A stretch of 23,479 nucleotides of DNA from a virus: positions 1 to 23,479 of IMG/VR virus record IMGVR_UViG_3300042566_000746; one strand, 5' to 3'. This document shows positions 13,942 to 21,754 of the stretch, piece after piece; position 1 is the first letter of the stretch; every line of letters begins with the position of its first letter. The position numbers were made by a program, and so were the translations under genes. The notes under the pieces were generated by a model. The model made no database searches and was not told where the DNA came from. It saw only the letters and a program-made list of their open reading frames with translations.

Positions 13942-16089
13942 TCAAGCAATCAACTGCACAAACTCACCAAGAACTTTTTTATTCAGTTTTTTGGTTTTGA
14001 GAGACTTCACAAAAGCAGATTTAATTTGTGCTTTAGTTGCATCATCACTCACCTCAAACTCAGAGTCTTGAGAAAGTGCAGAGGAAGAAAGTCCAAAATA
14101 TGCATCATAACCAGATTTAGTAATAATGAAACTCTTGAGTTTTTTCCAATCACTTTGGATTTTATCATATTCCTTATCACTGTAAGAGTGATAAAGACTG
14201 ATAAAGCGATTCGCATCACGATTAGAAAGAACACGAATACCAATGAAATTTACCGTGGGAAACTTGTCCTTCAGATTCTTGAGAAGAGTATCGGTAAATT
14301 CGTGATGAGAATATCCAATATTGTAAGTTGTACCAATCTTACGATCACGCAGGAAGCATTTATTTGGATTAATACTACGAGCACCAATATAAGGTTCGGT
14401 GTCCCAACCACGCTTTACTGTAACATGATAAGGAAGCTGACTTGCTTCACCATCAGTCAGAATTACACACTGAACCTTTTGAAGTTTATTTTCTTTTTGG
14501 AATTTGGGAAGAATTTGATGAAGCGTAATCATAGTTTCATTCAAAGGAGTTCCAGACAAACAAAGTTTGGTGGGATATGTATATTTACAAGAATATGTGT
14601 TTTCAAAACAAGAAGCAAGACGCCAGATATTCAGCATCTGATTTTCAAGTTCTTTACCATTCACTTTATTTGTAAAGAGATTCATCAAAGAAAAAGTTTC
14701 TTCAACACACACCAACCCGTCTTTCTTTTCATAGCAAGATTTTGGAATACCTCCAACAATCTTGTAATTTTCATCATAGACAGGGCGAGACCATTCATGC
14801 GTGAAGGCATAAACCTCAAAAGGCAAAGAAACTTTCTTACAGAACCAAATCAAGTTAAACAGTTGCTTGCAAGTATCCAGAAGAACACTTGCCATAGAAC
14901 CAGACCAATCCAGAATAAACACCAGACCGTGATTTTTACCATCAGGAATCACAGTCACTTTCTTGAATAGATCTTCATTAAACTTGTAAGTATGAAGACG
15001 AGTAGTATCAAGAACTCCAGTGCGAGCAGTAGAAGCACGAGCATAGCTATCTGCTGCCTTACGGCACTCAAACTCTTTTACAAGATAATTAACTTCTTTC
15101 TGAGCAGATGCCTTAAACTTTTTGAATTCAGCATCTACAATATTAAAAAGATTGTCATGAGCACTCTTTTTCTGTTGTTCATCAAAAGAATCTTTAATTA
15201 CTTGATGAACTTCGGAGTTCTTACCAATAACAATATCCAAATCAACTTTAGGAAGTTCAATATAGACATTCTCTGGGCCGTTATTATCTACAAGATCTTT
15301 GATTTTATCTTGAAGAGAATCAGCAGTACGAACTTCGGGTTCTGAATTTTGAGTAGGTGAATTGCTTACCTGATCACCAGATGCATTCCCATTTTCACCA
15401 CTAGACTCTGGTTGGGAAGATTTTGACTCATTAGATTCTCCCTCTTCAGATTCTTGCTGGTCCACAAAATCATTTGCTTGAGATTGTGAATCACCTTGAG
15501 TTTCGTGAGAATCCCAATCAGCAACCTTTTGCTGCTGCTCTTTTTCCTTTTTACAATACTTATAAAGTTCCTCTGCAGCAATCAGGGCATCTGCAAAAGT
15601 TTCTGATACTGCAATCAGGTCGATAATCTCCTTCTCCTCAGAAGTAAAGTCAAGAGGAAGAAAGTTTCCAACTTTAAAGTAAAGGTTAGAACGATCTGCA
15701 AGATTGAAAGTAGAGATATCCTCGTCCTCTAACTGAAAGAAGTCTTGTTCATTCAGTTCTTTGTATCCATTAAAGAAAGTTTTAGCAAGTCCTGCATACT
15801 TGCGTTTCATCAGTTTCTCAACGCGGGCATCTTCCACGACGTTAATAAACTGTTGGGGAACTTTACAGGTCTTACTCCAATCCTCATCAGGAGTGAAAAG
15901 AGCGTGACCAACTTCATGACCTACCAATAGATCATAAACAGTATTGCTTGCCTTTTCCCACAAAGGAAGAGTTAGAACACGGGTATGAACATTAAAGCAA
16001 GCAGTAGAAACTTGCTTGTGCTCCACCACAAGATCCTCAGTAGCAAGCAGGCGAGCAAGTTGGGATTTGATTTCGTGACGGACTGCCAT
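13942..16089 (-). CDS. HExxH metallopeptidase-like and VWA-domain protein (CobT-like partner of the AAA+ gene)
   Basis: This 715-residue protein combines three parts. The N-terminal region has a zinc-protease-type HEVGH at 58-62 followed by VVEDARVEKLM (E86/E91 as possible third ligand). A Ser/Gln/Glu-rich disordered linker runs from about 180 to 260. The C-terminal VWA domain has a complete MIDAS: D394-S396-S398 (DWSGS), T514 (LSGTPLNE) and D546 (ILTDGEAS). AAA+ plus VWA pairs (MoxR, NorQ/NorD, CobS/CobT) act together in metal insertion or protein remodelling, and the next gene is the AAA+ partner. The frame opens at 16116; the ATG at 16089 is preferred because 16116 abuts the T-tract of a hairpin and the sequence MAVRHEIKSQL looks like the conserved start. 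Confidence 0.88.
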   Translation of the reverse strand: MAVRHEIKSQLARLLATEDLVVEHKQVSTACFNVHTRVLTLPLWEKASNTVYDLLVGHEVGHALFTPDEDWSKTCKVPQQFINVVEDARVEKLMKRKYAGLAKTFFNGYKELNEQDFFQLEDEDISTFNLADRSNLYFKVGNFLPLDFTSEEKEIIDLIAVSETFADALIAAEELYKYCKKEKEQQQKVADWDSHETQGDSQSQANDFVDQQESEEGESNESKSSQPESSGENGNASGDQVSNSPTQNSEPEVRTADSLQDKIKDLVDNNGPENVYIELPKVDLDIVIGKNSEVHQVIKDSFDEQQKKSAHDNLFNIVDAEFKKFKASAQKEVNYLVKEFECRKAADSYARASTARTGVLDTTRLHTYKFNEDLFKKVTVIPDGKNHGLVFILDWSGSMASVLLDTCKQLFNLIWFCKKVSLPFEVYAFTHEWSRPVYDENYKIVGGIPKSCYEKKDGLVCVEETFSLMNLFTNKVNGKELENQMLNIWRLASCFENTYSCKYTYPTKLCLSGTPLNETMITLHQILPKFQKENKLQKVQCVILTDGEASQLPYHVTVKRGWDTEPYIGARSINPNKCFLRDRKIGTTYNIGYSHHEFTDTLLKNLKDKFPTVNFIGIRVLSNRDANRFISLYHSYSDKEYDKIQSDWKKLKSFIITKSGYDAYFGLSSSALSQDSEFEVSDDATKAQIKSAFVKSLKTKKLNKKVLGEFVQLIA

Positions 16090-16258
16090 TGGTTTTGTTT
16101 CGTATGGACCTATCATAAAACGAAAGGTCGCCTTTCGGGCGACCCATGTGACGCTTTTTGAACTGGGCGAGTCGTGCTTTTGCTTGCCTCAGTGCTTGCG
16201 GTTTAAGTTTTCGTTTCTGCTCCTTGCGGGAGTGGTGCTGCCAGTTTGGAACTTTCAT
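16037..16258 (-). CDS. Small basic protein, 73 aa
   Basis: The frame begins after AAGGA with the ATG at 16258 and reads MKVPNWQHHSRKEQKRKLK, then more Lys/Arg/Gln-rich helix through about residue 38. The second half (from HMGRPKGDL) is encoded by a terminator-like hairpin and then overlaps the start of the VWA gene by 53 bases out of frame, so the last 25 residues may not be conserved. The good ribosome site, position 14 bases after gp46, and basic composition support a real gene, perhaps nucleic-acid binding. I do not recognise the family. Confidence 0.5.
   Translation of the reverse strand: MKVPNWQHHSRKEQKRKLKPQALRQAKARLAQFKKRHMGRPKGDLSFYDRSIRNKTNGSPSRNQIPTCSPACY
16117..16144 (-). terminator. 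Terminator-like hairpin with competing antiterminator-like fold
   Basis: On the minus strand GGTCGCC (16144-16138) pairs with GGCGACC (16132-16126), 5-base loop, followed by TTTCGTTTT. A second stem, CGAAAGG (16137-16131) with CCTTTCG (16127-16121), uses the same bases, so only one can form. It lies inside the small basic ORF and just before the VWA gene, suggesting attenuation between gp46 and the VWA gene. Confidence 0.5.
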
Positions 16259-16272
16259 TATCCTTTTGAGTT

Positions 16273-17985
16273 TCAGGTCATCATACGACTAAATCCTTTA
16301 ACTTTCTCAAACTTTATGACACTTTCAAATTTGTCCTCAAGTCCAGTTTTGTGAGATATTACAAAGATATTTGCATCTTTGATTACATAACGAATGATTT
16401 TAAGAAACTCTTCTGTTCCAAATCCATCAAGTGAACTGTCAAATACTTCGTCCATAATTAAAAGATTTGTATTGACAGAGTTCTTAAATCTTGCAACTTC
16501 TCTCCAAGTAAAAAGAAGAGCAAGGTCAATTCTCATTTTCTCTCCTTCAGAGAAGGAAGCATATGAAAAATCTTCGTGAATTGGAGACTGAACGGTTTCG
16601 TTAAATTCCTCATCAAGAGTGAAGTTAATATAGAAATCCATCATCTGAAGATAACGGTTAACTTGCTGATTTATCAGCGGTAGGTACTTCTTAATGATTT
16701 TGGATTTTACTCCACCGTCTTTAAGCAAACTATATGTAAAATCGTAATAGTTGATTGAGTCTTTTTTAGTTGAGAGTTCTTCGTATGTAGTGTGGAGACT
16801 TTCTTTAAAACTTTCTAACTTTTCATGTTCAGTATTTCTGTTTTCAAGCTGATTGGTAATAGTTTGAATTTCAAGTTCAAGACCTCTGACTTGTCTCTGA
16901 CATCCAGCGATCTTAGTATTGTTTTGAGAAATGTCATGCGTTAGTTTTGTAATCTCCTTAGAGAGAGTGAGAAATTGACGCTCTCGCTCTTCTTCCTCTT
17001 TAATTGCCTCCTCTAGTTCTTTATAACCAGATTGCAACTCTTTTGCTTTAGATTGAGCGTCGTTAATTCTATTTATTCTGAAGACTTCATCAATCTCCTG
17101 TGTACAGGTAGGACAAACCGTATTCTCGCTGAAAAACTTATGTTCTTTGGTAATTGTGGATACCTTTTGAGATATCTTACCTTTTAGATTGCCAAGTTTC
17201 TTAAGTTTATCATTTGCCCCAATATATTCATTCAAGTCATTTTGGAGTTTGAAGATATCGCCATCAAGAATTGAATTATCGCTCATAAGAAGTCCTTGTT
17301 CTTCAGTAAGAGATGCAATTAAGACTTCTTTATTTTTAATATTTTCTTTACCGCGATTTTCAAGTTCCTCAATAAAGTCTTTTTGCATTTGAACTTTATC
17401 ATTCAAAGACTCTTTCTTAAGTTCAAGAGTTTTGACTTCATCTCGGATTTGGCGAATCTTATCTTTAATAATTGCATTCATAGAAGAAAAGATCTTAATA
17501 TCCAAAAGATCTTCAATCACCTCTCTGCGATGTGCTGCAGGAAGTTGCATAAAAGGAACAAAAGTACTTGATCCCAGAATTACAATCTGAGTGAAAGACT
17601 TATAGTTCATCTTAAGAACATTTTGTTCCAACCACTTTTGCTGGTCCAATGCAGCAGAAGATTGGTCAAGAGCTGAACCATTCCTGTAAATTTCAAAAAT
17701 TGCAGGTTTAATTCCCCTCACAACTTTCCATTCGGTCGATCCAATAGTAAATTCAACCTCAACTTTACAGTCCTTTTCATTTACTGTATTAACCAGTTGG
17801 GGTTTGTTAATTTTCCGAAATGGTTTTCCAAACAGAGAAAATGTAAGAGCATCCAATACCGTACTCTTACCAGCACCATTTGTACCAATAATTAAATTGG
17901 TTGAATTTTTTGTAAAGTCAACTTCAGTAAATTGATTACCTGTAGAGAGGAAGTTCTTCCAACGAATTTTTTCAAATAAAATCAT
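16273..17985 (-). CDS. gp46: Recombination endonuclease subunit gp46, Rad50/SbcC-like ATPase
   Basis: The 570-residue protein is an SMC-type ATPase that works with gp47 to resect DNA ends for recombination. Walker A is GTNGAGKS at 34-41, long coiled coils run from about 170 to 410 and are broken by the zinc-hook CPTC at 291-294, the ABC signature is FSEGEKMRIDLALLF from 478, and Walker B is LLIMDE at 508-513. It is close in size to T4 gp46 (560). The ATG overlaps the end of the DUF3110 gene by 14 bases. The complete motifs indicate an active enzyme. Confidence 0.96.
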   Translation of the reverse strand: MILFEKIRWKNFLSTGNQFTEVDFTKNSTNLIIGTNGAGKSTVLDALTFSLFGKPFRKINKPQLVNTVNEKDCKVEVEFTIGSTEWKVVRGIKPAIFEIYRNGSALDQSSAALDQQKWLEQNVLKMNYKSFTQIVILGSSTFVPFMQLPAAHRREVIEDLLDIKIFSSMNAIIKDKIRQIRDEVKTLELKKESLNDKVQMQKDFIEELENRGKENIKNKEVLIASLTEEQGLLMSDNSILDGDIFKLQNDLNEYIGANDKLKKLGNLKGKISQKVSTITKEHKFFSENTVCPTCTQEIDEVFRINRINDAQSKAKELQSGYKELEEAIKEEEERERQFLTLSKEITKLTHDISQNNTKIAGCQRQVRGLELEIQTITNQLENRNTEHEKLESFKESLHTTYEELSTKKDSINYYDFTYSLLKDGGVKSKIIKKYLPLINQQVNRYLQMMDFYINFTLDEEFNETVQSPIHEDFSYASFSEGEKMRIDLALLFTWREVARFKNSVNTNLLIMDEVFDSSLDGFGTEEFLKIIRYVIKDANIFVISHKTGLEDKFESVIKFEKVKGFSRMMT

Positions 17986-18244
17986 GATCAGTGTTAGGAG
18001 GAATTACGATGTCATCTGGTGTGATAATTACATATTGATATCCATGCATTTCGCAGGTTTTAATCATAACATCATCTTCTATTTCTATTACATGCATTTC
18101 GGGATATTCATCTTCTTCTAACATCATAGCATATCTTGTCGCATCATCTTCTTCCTGAAACAAATAGAGAATTTGTTCTCCTTCATCATCAGTTACAGAG
18201 TATGCTCCTTCGGTTTCTCTACCATTGATTGTTAGAATAAACAT
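17972..18244 (-). CDS. DUF3110-type protein, cyanobacterial relative
   Basis: This 90-residue acidic protein resembles the cyanobacterial DUF3110 family: an N-terminal strand (MFILTINGRETEGAYSV), a strand with ILYLFQ, and the hallmark EEDDATRYAMMLEEDEYPE followed by a Val-Ile-Glu-Ile strand. The C-terminal part, with VIITPDDIVIPP, is less familiar. DUF3110 proteins are short and uncharacterised, and cyanobacterial genomes carry them, so the gene may derive from the host. It sits between gp47 and gp46, one base after the gp47 stop, in a pair that is adjacent or nearly so in most T4-like phages. Confidence 0.8.
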   Translation of the reverse strand: MFILTINGRETEGAYSVTDDEGEQILYLFQEEDDATRYAMMLEEDEYPEMHVIEIEDDVMIKTCEMHGYQYVIITPDDIVIPPNTDHDFI

Positions 18245-18245
18245 C

Positions 18246-19286
18246 TTATACTAATTCACAAGCCTCTTGATAAATTTCCTGCATCATCTTTTGAATTACA
18301 GTTTTATCAAGACTGATTTCTGCCTCCTGAATATATCTATCCAAGATAGAAAGAGTATCTTCAGATTCAAATGCTTCAAACTCTTCAGTTCCATGAATTT
18401 CAAAATTTTCAACTACTTTGAGTTCTGCAACATTTGATGTATAAAGTTTATCAACAAACTTTTCAAATTGTTTAGTATCAGTTTTCTTGCGAACAACAAC
18501 TTTTACAATTTTATTTTCATACTCGCGAGTATCAAATGTCTGATAATTAGTATCCTCATAGTAGATGCTATAATACATCTTATGCGGATTATTAATTGGA
18601 GTGTGCTCTAAGGTTTCGGTATCAAAGATATGAAATCCCCGAGTATCATTCAAATCATTCCAATATATCTCGTAAGGATTACCCAAGTAGAAGACAGTAT
18701 TGTTATCAGAACGAGTGTGGTAATGACCAGAAAATACTCTTTTGAAGTTTTTAAAAAGATCTGCTTCCAGTCCATGTTCCATCACAATTGAACGGTTTAC
18801 TCTAAATCCCCGAAGTTCAAGGTGTCCCATAGCAACTTTTGCTTGGGTACTTTTAATCATTCGGATAGTTTTTTCTTGATTATCCTGATTAATCCAAGGA
18901 ATAAGAAATACTTTAAGATTATTCAATTGAACTTCAGTTGGTTCTGAATAAACTGTTACATTTTCATATTCTCTAAGCAACAAATCAACTGCATTTACTT
19001 CATTAGTATTTTTGTAGTATGCAGTATGATTTCCAACAATCGTATGAACAGTAACTCCCATTGATTGGAGTTTATCATAGTAATTATTTTTAGCCCAAGA
19101 AAGGGCAGAAAAATCAATACCTTTACGACTATCAAATGTATCGCCCATATCAATAACAGTTGTTATCCCGTACTGTTCCAGCGTCGGGAAAAAAATGTCA
19201 TTGTAGAACTTTAGGAAATAGTCATGAAAGAGTTTAGAGTTCTTTCTTGCTCCAAAGTGTTGGTCAGTAATAATTGCTACTTTCAT
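18246..19286 (-). CDS. gp47: Recombination endonuclease subunit gp47, Mre11/SbcD-like nuclease
   Basis: The 346-residue metallophosphoesterase is the nuclease partner of gp46. All family motifs are visible: D8 and H10 (ITDQHFG), D49 in DMGDTFDSR, GNH at 85-87, H155 in MGHLELRG, and GHYH at 187-190. These coordinate two Mn ions. The length is close to T4 gp47 (339). Its ATG follows the gp55 stop with no gap. The pair resects ends so that UvsX can start recombination-dependent replication. Confidence 0.96.
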   Translation of the reverse strand: MKVAIITDQHFGARKNSKLFHDYFLKFYNDIFFPTLEQYGITTVIDMGDTFDSRKGIDFSALSWAKNNYYDKLQSMGVTVHTIVGNHTAYYKNTNEVNAVDLLLREYENVTVYSEPTEVQLNNLKVFLIPWINQDNQEKTIRMIKSTQAKVAMGHLELRGFRVNRSIVMEHGLEADLFKNFKRVFSGHYHTRSDNNTVFYLGNPYEIYWNDLNDTRGFHIFDTETLEHTPINNPHKMYYSIYYEDTNYQTFDTREYENKIVKVVVRKKTDTKQFEKFVDKLYTSNVAELKVVENFEIHGTEEFEAFESEDTLSILDRYIQEAEISLDKTVIQKMMQEIYQEACELV

Positions 19287-19766
19287 TCAATAACGAAGTT
19301 TGGAGTGTACACCGTCTTTAATGGAATTATAGTCGGAATAGTTCCCCCCGTCAATAGTGTTGTCGTCAGTAAACACCTCACTGAACCCAGAACGCTCAAG
19401 AATTTTGTTTTTGATTTCCAACTGACGCTTTTCTCTTTGAATACGACGAAGAAAAGCAAAGTGAATAATTTGAGTAAAGTAAGCAAAAGGATTTTGAGAC
19501 TTCTCTGGATTGAAATTGTGAATGTACTGTACACAATTCTCAATGCCATCAGAAATCATATCCTCTTTGAACATATAGTTGACAAAGTTTGGTTTGAATG
19601 ATAGGTGATTGGCAATCTTCAGAAAACACTCCCCAATGTAGCGTGGAATGGGGGGTTTTGGTTTCCCTTGAATCAAGGCAATTTCTTTATCTTCACGATA
19701 CTTAATTAGAGCAGCAAGAAACTCCTTGTTGTTTACATAGTGCTCTGACCTTTTTCTTTTGGCCAT
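19287..19766 (-). CDS. gp55: Late sigma-like factor gp55
   Basis: This 159-residue protein (from MAKRKRSEHYVNNKEF) matches T4 gp55, which directs host RNA polymerase to TATAAATA late promoters. Conserved parts are YVNNKEFLAAL, the region-2-like stretch EDMISDGIENCVQYIHNF and NPFAYFTQI. It is slightly shorter than T4 gp55 (185). An in-frame ATG lies six codons upstream at 19784; the later ATG is chosen since the distance to YVNNKE then equals that in T4. Neither has a clear Shine-Dalgarno. It is the first gene after a good sigma70 promoter, so it would be made early or mid infection by the unmodified host polymerase. Confidence 0.93.
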   Translation of the reverse strand: MAKRKRSEHYVNNKEFLAALIKYREDKEIALIQGKPKPPIPRYIGECFLKIANHLSFKPNFVNYMFKEDMISDGIENCVQYIHNFNPEKSQNPFAYFTQIIHFAFLRRIQREKRQLEIKNKILERSGFSEVFTDDNTIDGGNYSDYNSIKDGVHSKLRY

Positions 19767-19809
19767 AACTGCGGTGGTTATCATAAGTTTTTATCATTAT
19801 TATGTATGA

Positions 19810-19838
19810 ATTATAACACGTAATCAAATGCTTGACAA
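19810..19838 (-). promoter_or_regulatory. sigma70 promoter for gp55 operon
   Basis: On the minus strand TTGTCA (19838-19833) and TATAAT (19815-19810) are separated by exactly 17 bases, and a TG one base before the -10 adds an extended -10 element (TGTTATAAT). This is the best host-type promoter in the window. The gp55 ATG lies about 44 bases downstream. Confidence 0.8.
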
Positions 19839-19842
19839 GCAT
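19828..19842. promoter_or_regulatory. Operator-like palindrome over the -35 box
   Basis: The 15 bases ATGCTTGACAAGCAT are a perfect 7-bp dyad around a single central base. The -35 hexamer of the gp55 promoter lies within it. This is the position and size of a site for a dimeric repressor or activator, or it may be chance. Confidence 0.45.
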
Positions 19843-19889
19843 CTCAAAACCATGTACAATAACCTTTGTCAGGGTTGATAAGATTAATC

Positions 19890-20285
19890 TTAGCTACTCT
19901 TAAAGATCTTCTCTAGTATCTCTTTAGCATCATTAACATTAGAGATATATCCCATTCTACGATTTATCTTTGATTCTTTATTCTTTTGTTTGTAGCTAGA
20001 ACGAATATAACTTTGATACATCATAATCATTTCTATATCTGAAGACTCACTCATTGTAAGTACATCTTCAAGGTTAAGAATAAACATATCCTCAGTGGTG
20101 GTTTTTAACCAAGGTTCTATCTTATATCCAGTTACACCACTAACTCTTCCCTTTATTTCAGAGATAACAATCGGATTAGAAACAATAAGCATTGTTCTAT
20201 CATCTTCTTCTGATGCTGCTACTTTTGCAAATATTTCTTCACCTGTTTTTAATTTAAGAGTGCAATAAAAATCTTCTTCTATCAT
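19890..20285 (-). CDS. Small beta-rich conserved phage protein (paralogue 3 of 3)
   Basis: This 131-residue protein repeats the layout of the two small genes before gp43: LKTGEEIFAKV, a central SNPIVI strand, GYKIEPWL, a strand MFILNLEDVLTMSES, then a helix ending MMYQSY. It has an additional basic C-terminal tail of about 40 residues. The match LK-G-E / PWL / VLTM-E in the same order and spacing suggests descent from a common ancestor. An Sm-like barrel is one possible fold. Its ATG overlaps the uvsW stop (ATGA). It ends just ahead of the gp55 promoter region, where only a 12-base palindrome and a weak hairpin could act as terminator. Confidence 0.75.
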   Translation of the reverse strand: MIEEDFYCTLKLKTGEEIFAKVAASEEDDRTMLIVSNPIVISEIKGRVSGVTGYKIEPWLKTTTEDMFILNLEDVLTMSESSDIEMIMMYQSYIRSSYKQKNKESKINRRMGYISNVNDAKEILEKIFKSS

Positions 20286-21754
20286 TTCTTTAATTGAATA
20301 GTTATTATTTCATAATTGAAATTCTCTTCATTGTAAATTTTAATTCTTTCAATGAGATGATTTAAAGTATAATTTTTTCTTGAATTGCTTGTACAGTCAT
20401 CAGCAATATCATATAATACTGCTTTTGTTTTATTTTTACCCTTTCTTAAAACTCTTCCGATTGACTGGAGGTTTCTGACTCTTGATTTACTAGGGGAAGC
20501 AAAGATAACATTATGCAGATTTCTAATGTTGATACCAGTAGAAAAAGTGCCGTAAGAAGCAACGATGATTGCATTATTTTCTCTTTCAGTAATTTCTCTT
20601 ACAAGTTCTCTCTCTTCTGTATCCACACCACCATGAACAAAGAAGACTTTTCTATCACCTTGCTTGTTATTATTTATTTGCTCAAAAAGTACTGCCCCAT
20701 GTGCTTCTACTCTGCTGAATAGAACAAGAGTATTGCCTTTTAAATCAAGTGTAAGATTTGTAATAAATTTATTTCTTTGCTCATGAGAAATTAAGTATTG
20801 AATCTCATCCTCATAAGTTTCAAACTTTTGGGGAGGATGTTTTAGAACTAGGCATCGGATATCTAACTGAGAAAGATGTCCTTGCTTCATCAATTCATCA
20901 GTTCTTGTGACTTTGTATGATGGACCAAACAATCCTTCCAGAACCCATTTATGAGTTTGAGTTCCATCTAGAGTTCCAGTAAAACCAAATCTATACTTTG
21001 CATGATGAAGTTTGGTCATAATTTCAATGAGGGATTTGCTCTTGAATAAATGAGCTTCATCACCTATAATTACGCCATAGTCTTCAAAGAATGAACGATC
21101 TAGTTTATATACCGATTGCCAAGTAGTAATTGTAACTGGAAACTCATTTGTTTTCTCTCTTCCTGAATAGATACGGTGGCAATATGACTCAGCATCCCAA
21201 CCATAATCCTGGAAATCCTTGTACATCTGCTCTACAAGAGATGTCGTCGGAACAACTAGAAGAATTTTTTGACCTTTATCCACATAATATCTTACGAGAG
21301 AATAAATCATCAACGATTTGCCACTGGCAGTGGGGCTTATCAATAGTTTTCTATTATGCTTTAGAGCATCATATACGCCCTCTATTTGATACTGCCTCGG
21401 TTCATGAGTACAAATAGATTTCATATAATCTTTGACACCTTCATATGAAATTAAATCATTAACTTCAAAGGGTTGTCCGTAAAACTTATTATCTTCAAAC
21501 TTATAACTATATCCGTACTGTTCGCAGAAATTGACAATCTTATCTAAGAGACCCACATAAATCTGCTTGGATCTCATGTCGTATAAGTGTATCTCTCCAT
21601 TCCAATTTCTGCCTCTGTACTGGGGCATAAACTTTGCATTTGGAACCTCAAATTTGAAATGATCTCTGAGTTCATATTCGATATGAGGTTCTGTTTTAAT
21701 TTTTAAAAAAACTTCGTTGGATTTTTGTATAACTAGATTCGTTGTATCAACCAT
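20282..21754 (-). CDS. uvsW: UvsW, superfamily 2 DNA/RNA helicase
   Basis: The 490-residue protein (from MVDTTNLVIQ) is an ATP-driven helicase that unwinds R-loops and branched DNA, shutting down origin-type initiation and promoting recombination-dependent replication. The N-terminal domain (about 1-105) is followed by PRQYQ, Walker A PTASGKS at 141-147, DEAH at 232-235, TGT at 259-261, and motif VI in SIGRVLRKG. The size is near T4 UvsW (503). The frame opens at 21787, inside uvsY; the ATG at 21754 leaves an 8-base overlap (ATGGTTGA) with AGGAT next to it and is preferred. Confidence 0.95.
   Translation of the reverse strand: MVDTTNLVIQKSNEVFLKIKTEPHIEYELRDHFKFEVPNAKFMPQYRGRNWNGEIHLYDMRSKQIYVGLLDKIVNFCEQYGYSYKFEDNKFYGQPFEVNDLISYEGVKDYMKSICTHEPRQYQIEGVYDALKHNRKLLISPTASGKSLMIYSLVRYYVDKGQKILLVVPTTSLVEQMYKDFQDYGWDAESYCHRIYSGREKTNEFPVTITTWQSVYKLDRSFFEDYGVIIGDEAHLFKSKSLIEIMTKLHHAKYRFGFTGTLDGTQTHKWVLEGLFGPSYKVTRTDELMKQGHLSQLDIRCLVLKHPPQKFETYEDEIQYLISHEQRNKFITNLTLDLKGNTLVLFSRVEAHGAVLFEQINNNKQGDRKVFFVHGGVDTEERELVREITERENNAIIVASYGTFSTGINIRNLHNVIFASPSKSRVRNLQSIGRVLRKGKNKTKAVLYDIADDCTSNSRKNYTLNHLIERIKIYNEENFNYEIITIQLKK

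Noticed and set aside
14026-14970. Plus-strand open frame of 314 codons opposite the VWA gene
   Set aside because: It is antisense to a gene with an intact MIDAS, and its translation is rich in Ile, Thr, Arg and Cys without any motif. I treat it as a shadow.
19861-19892. Possible terminator between the third small beta-rich gene and the gp55 promoter
   Set aside because: There is only a 12-base AAGATTAATCTT palindrome and a weak AACC/GGTT hairpin, with no T-tract. I do not call a terminator.
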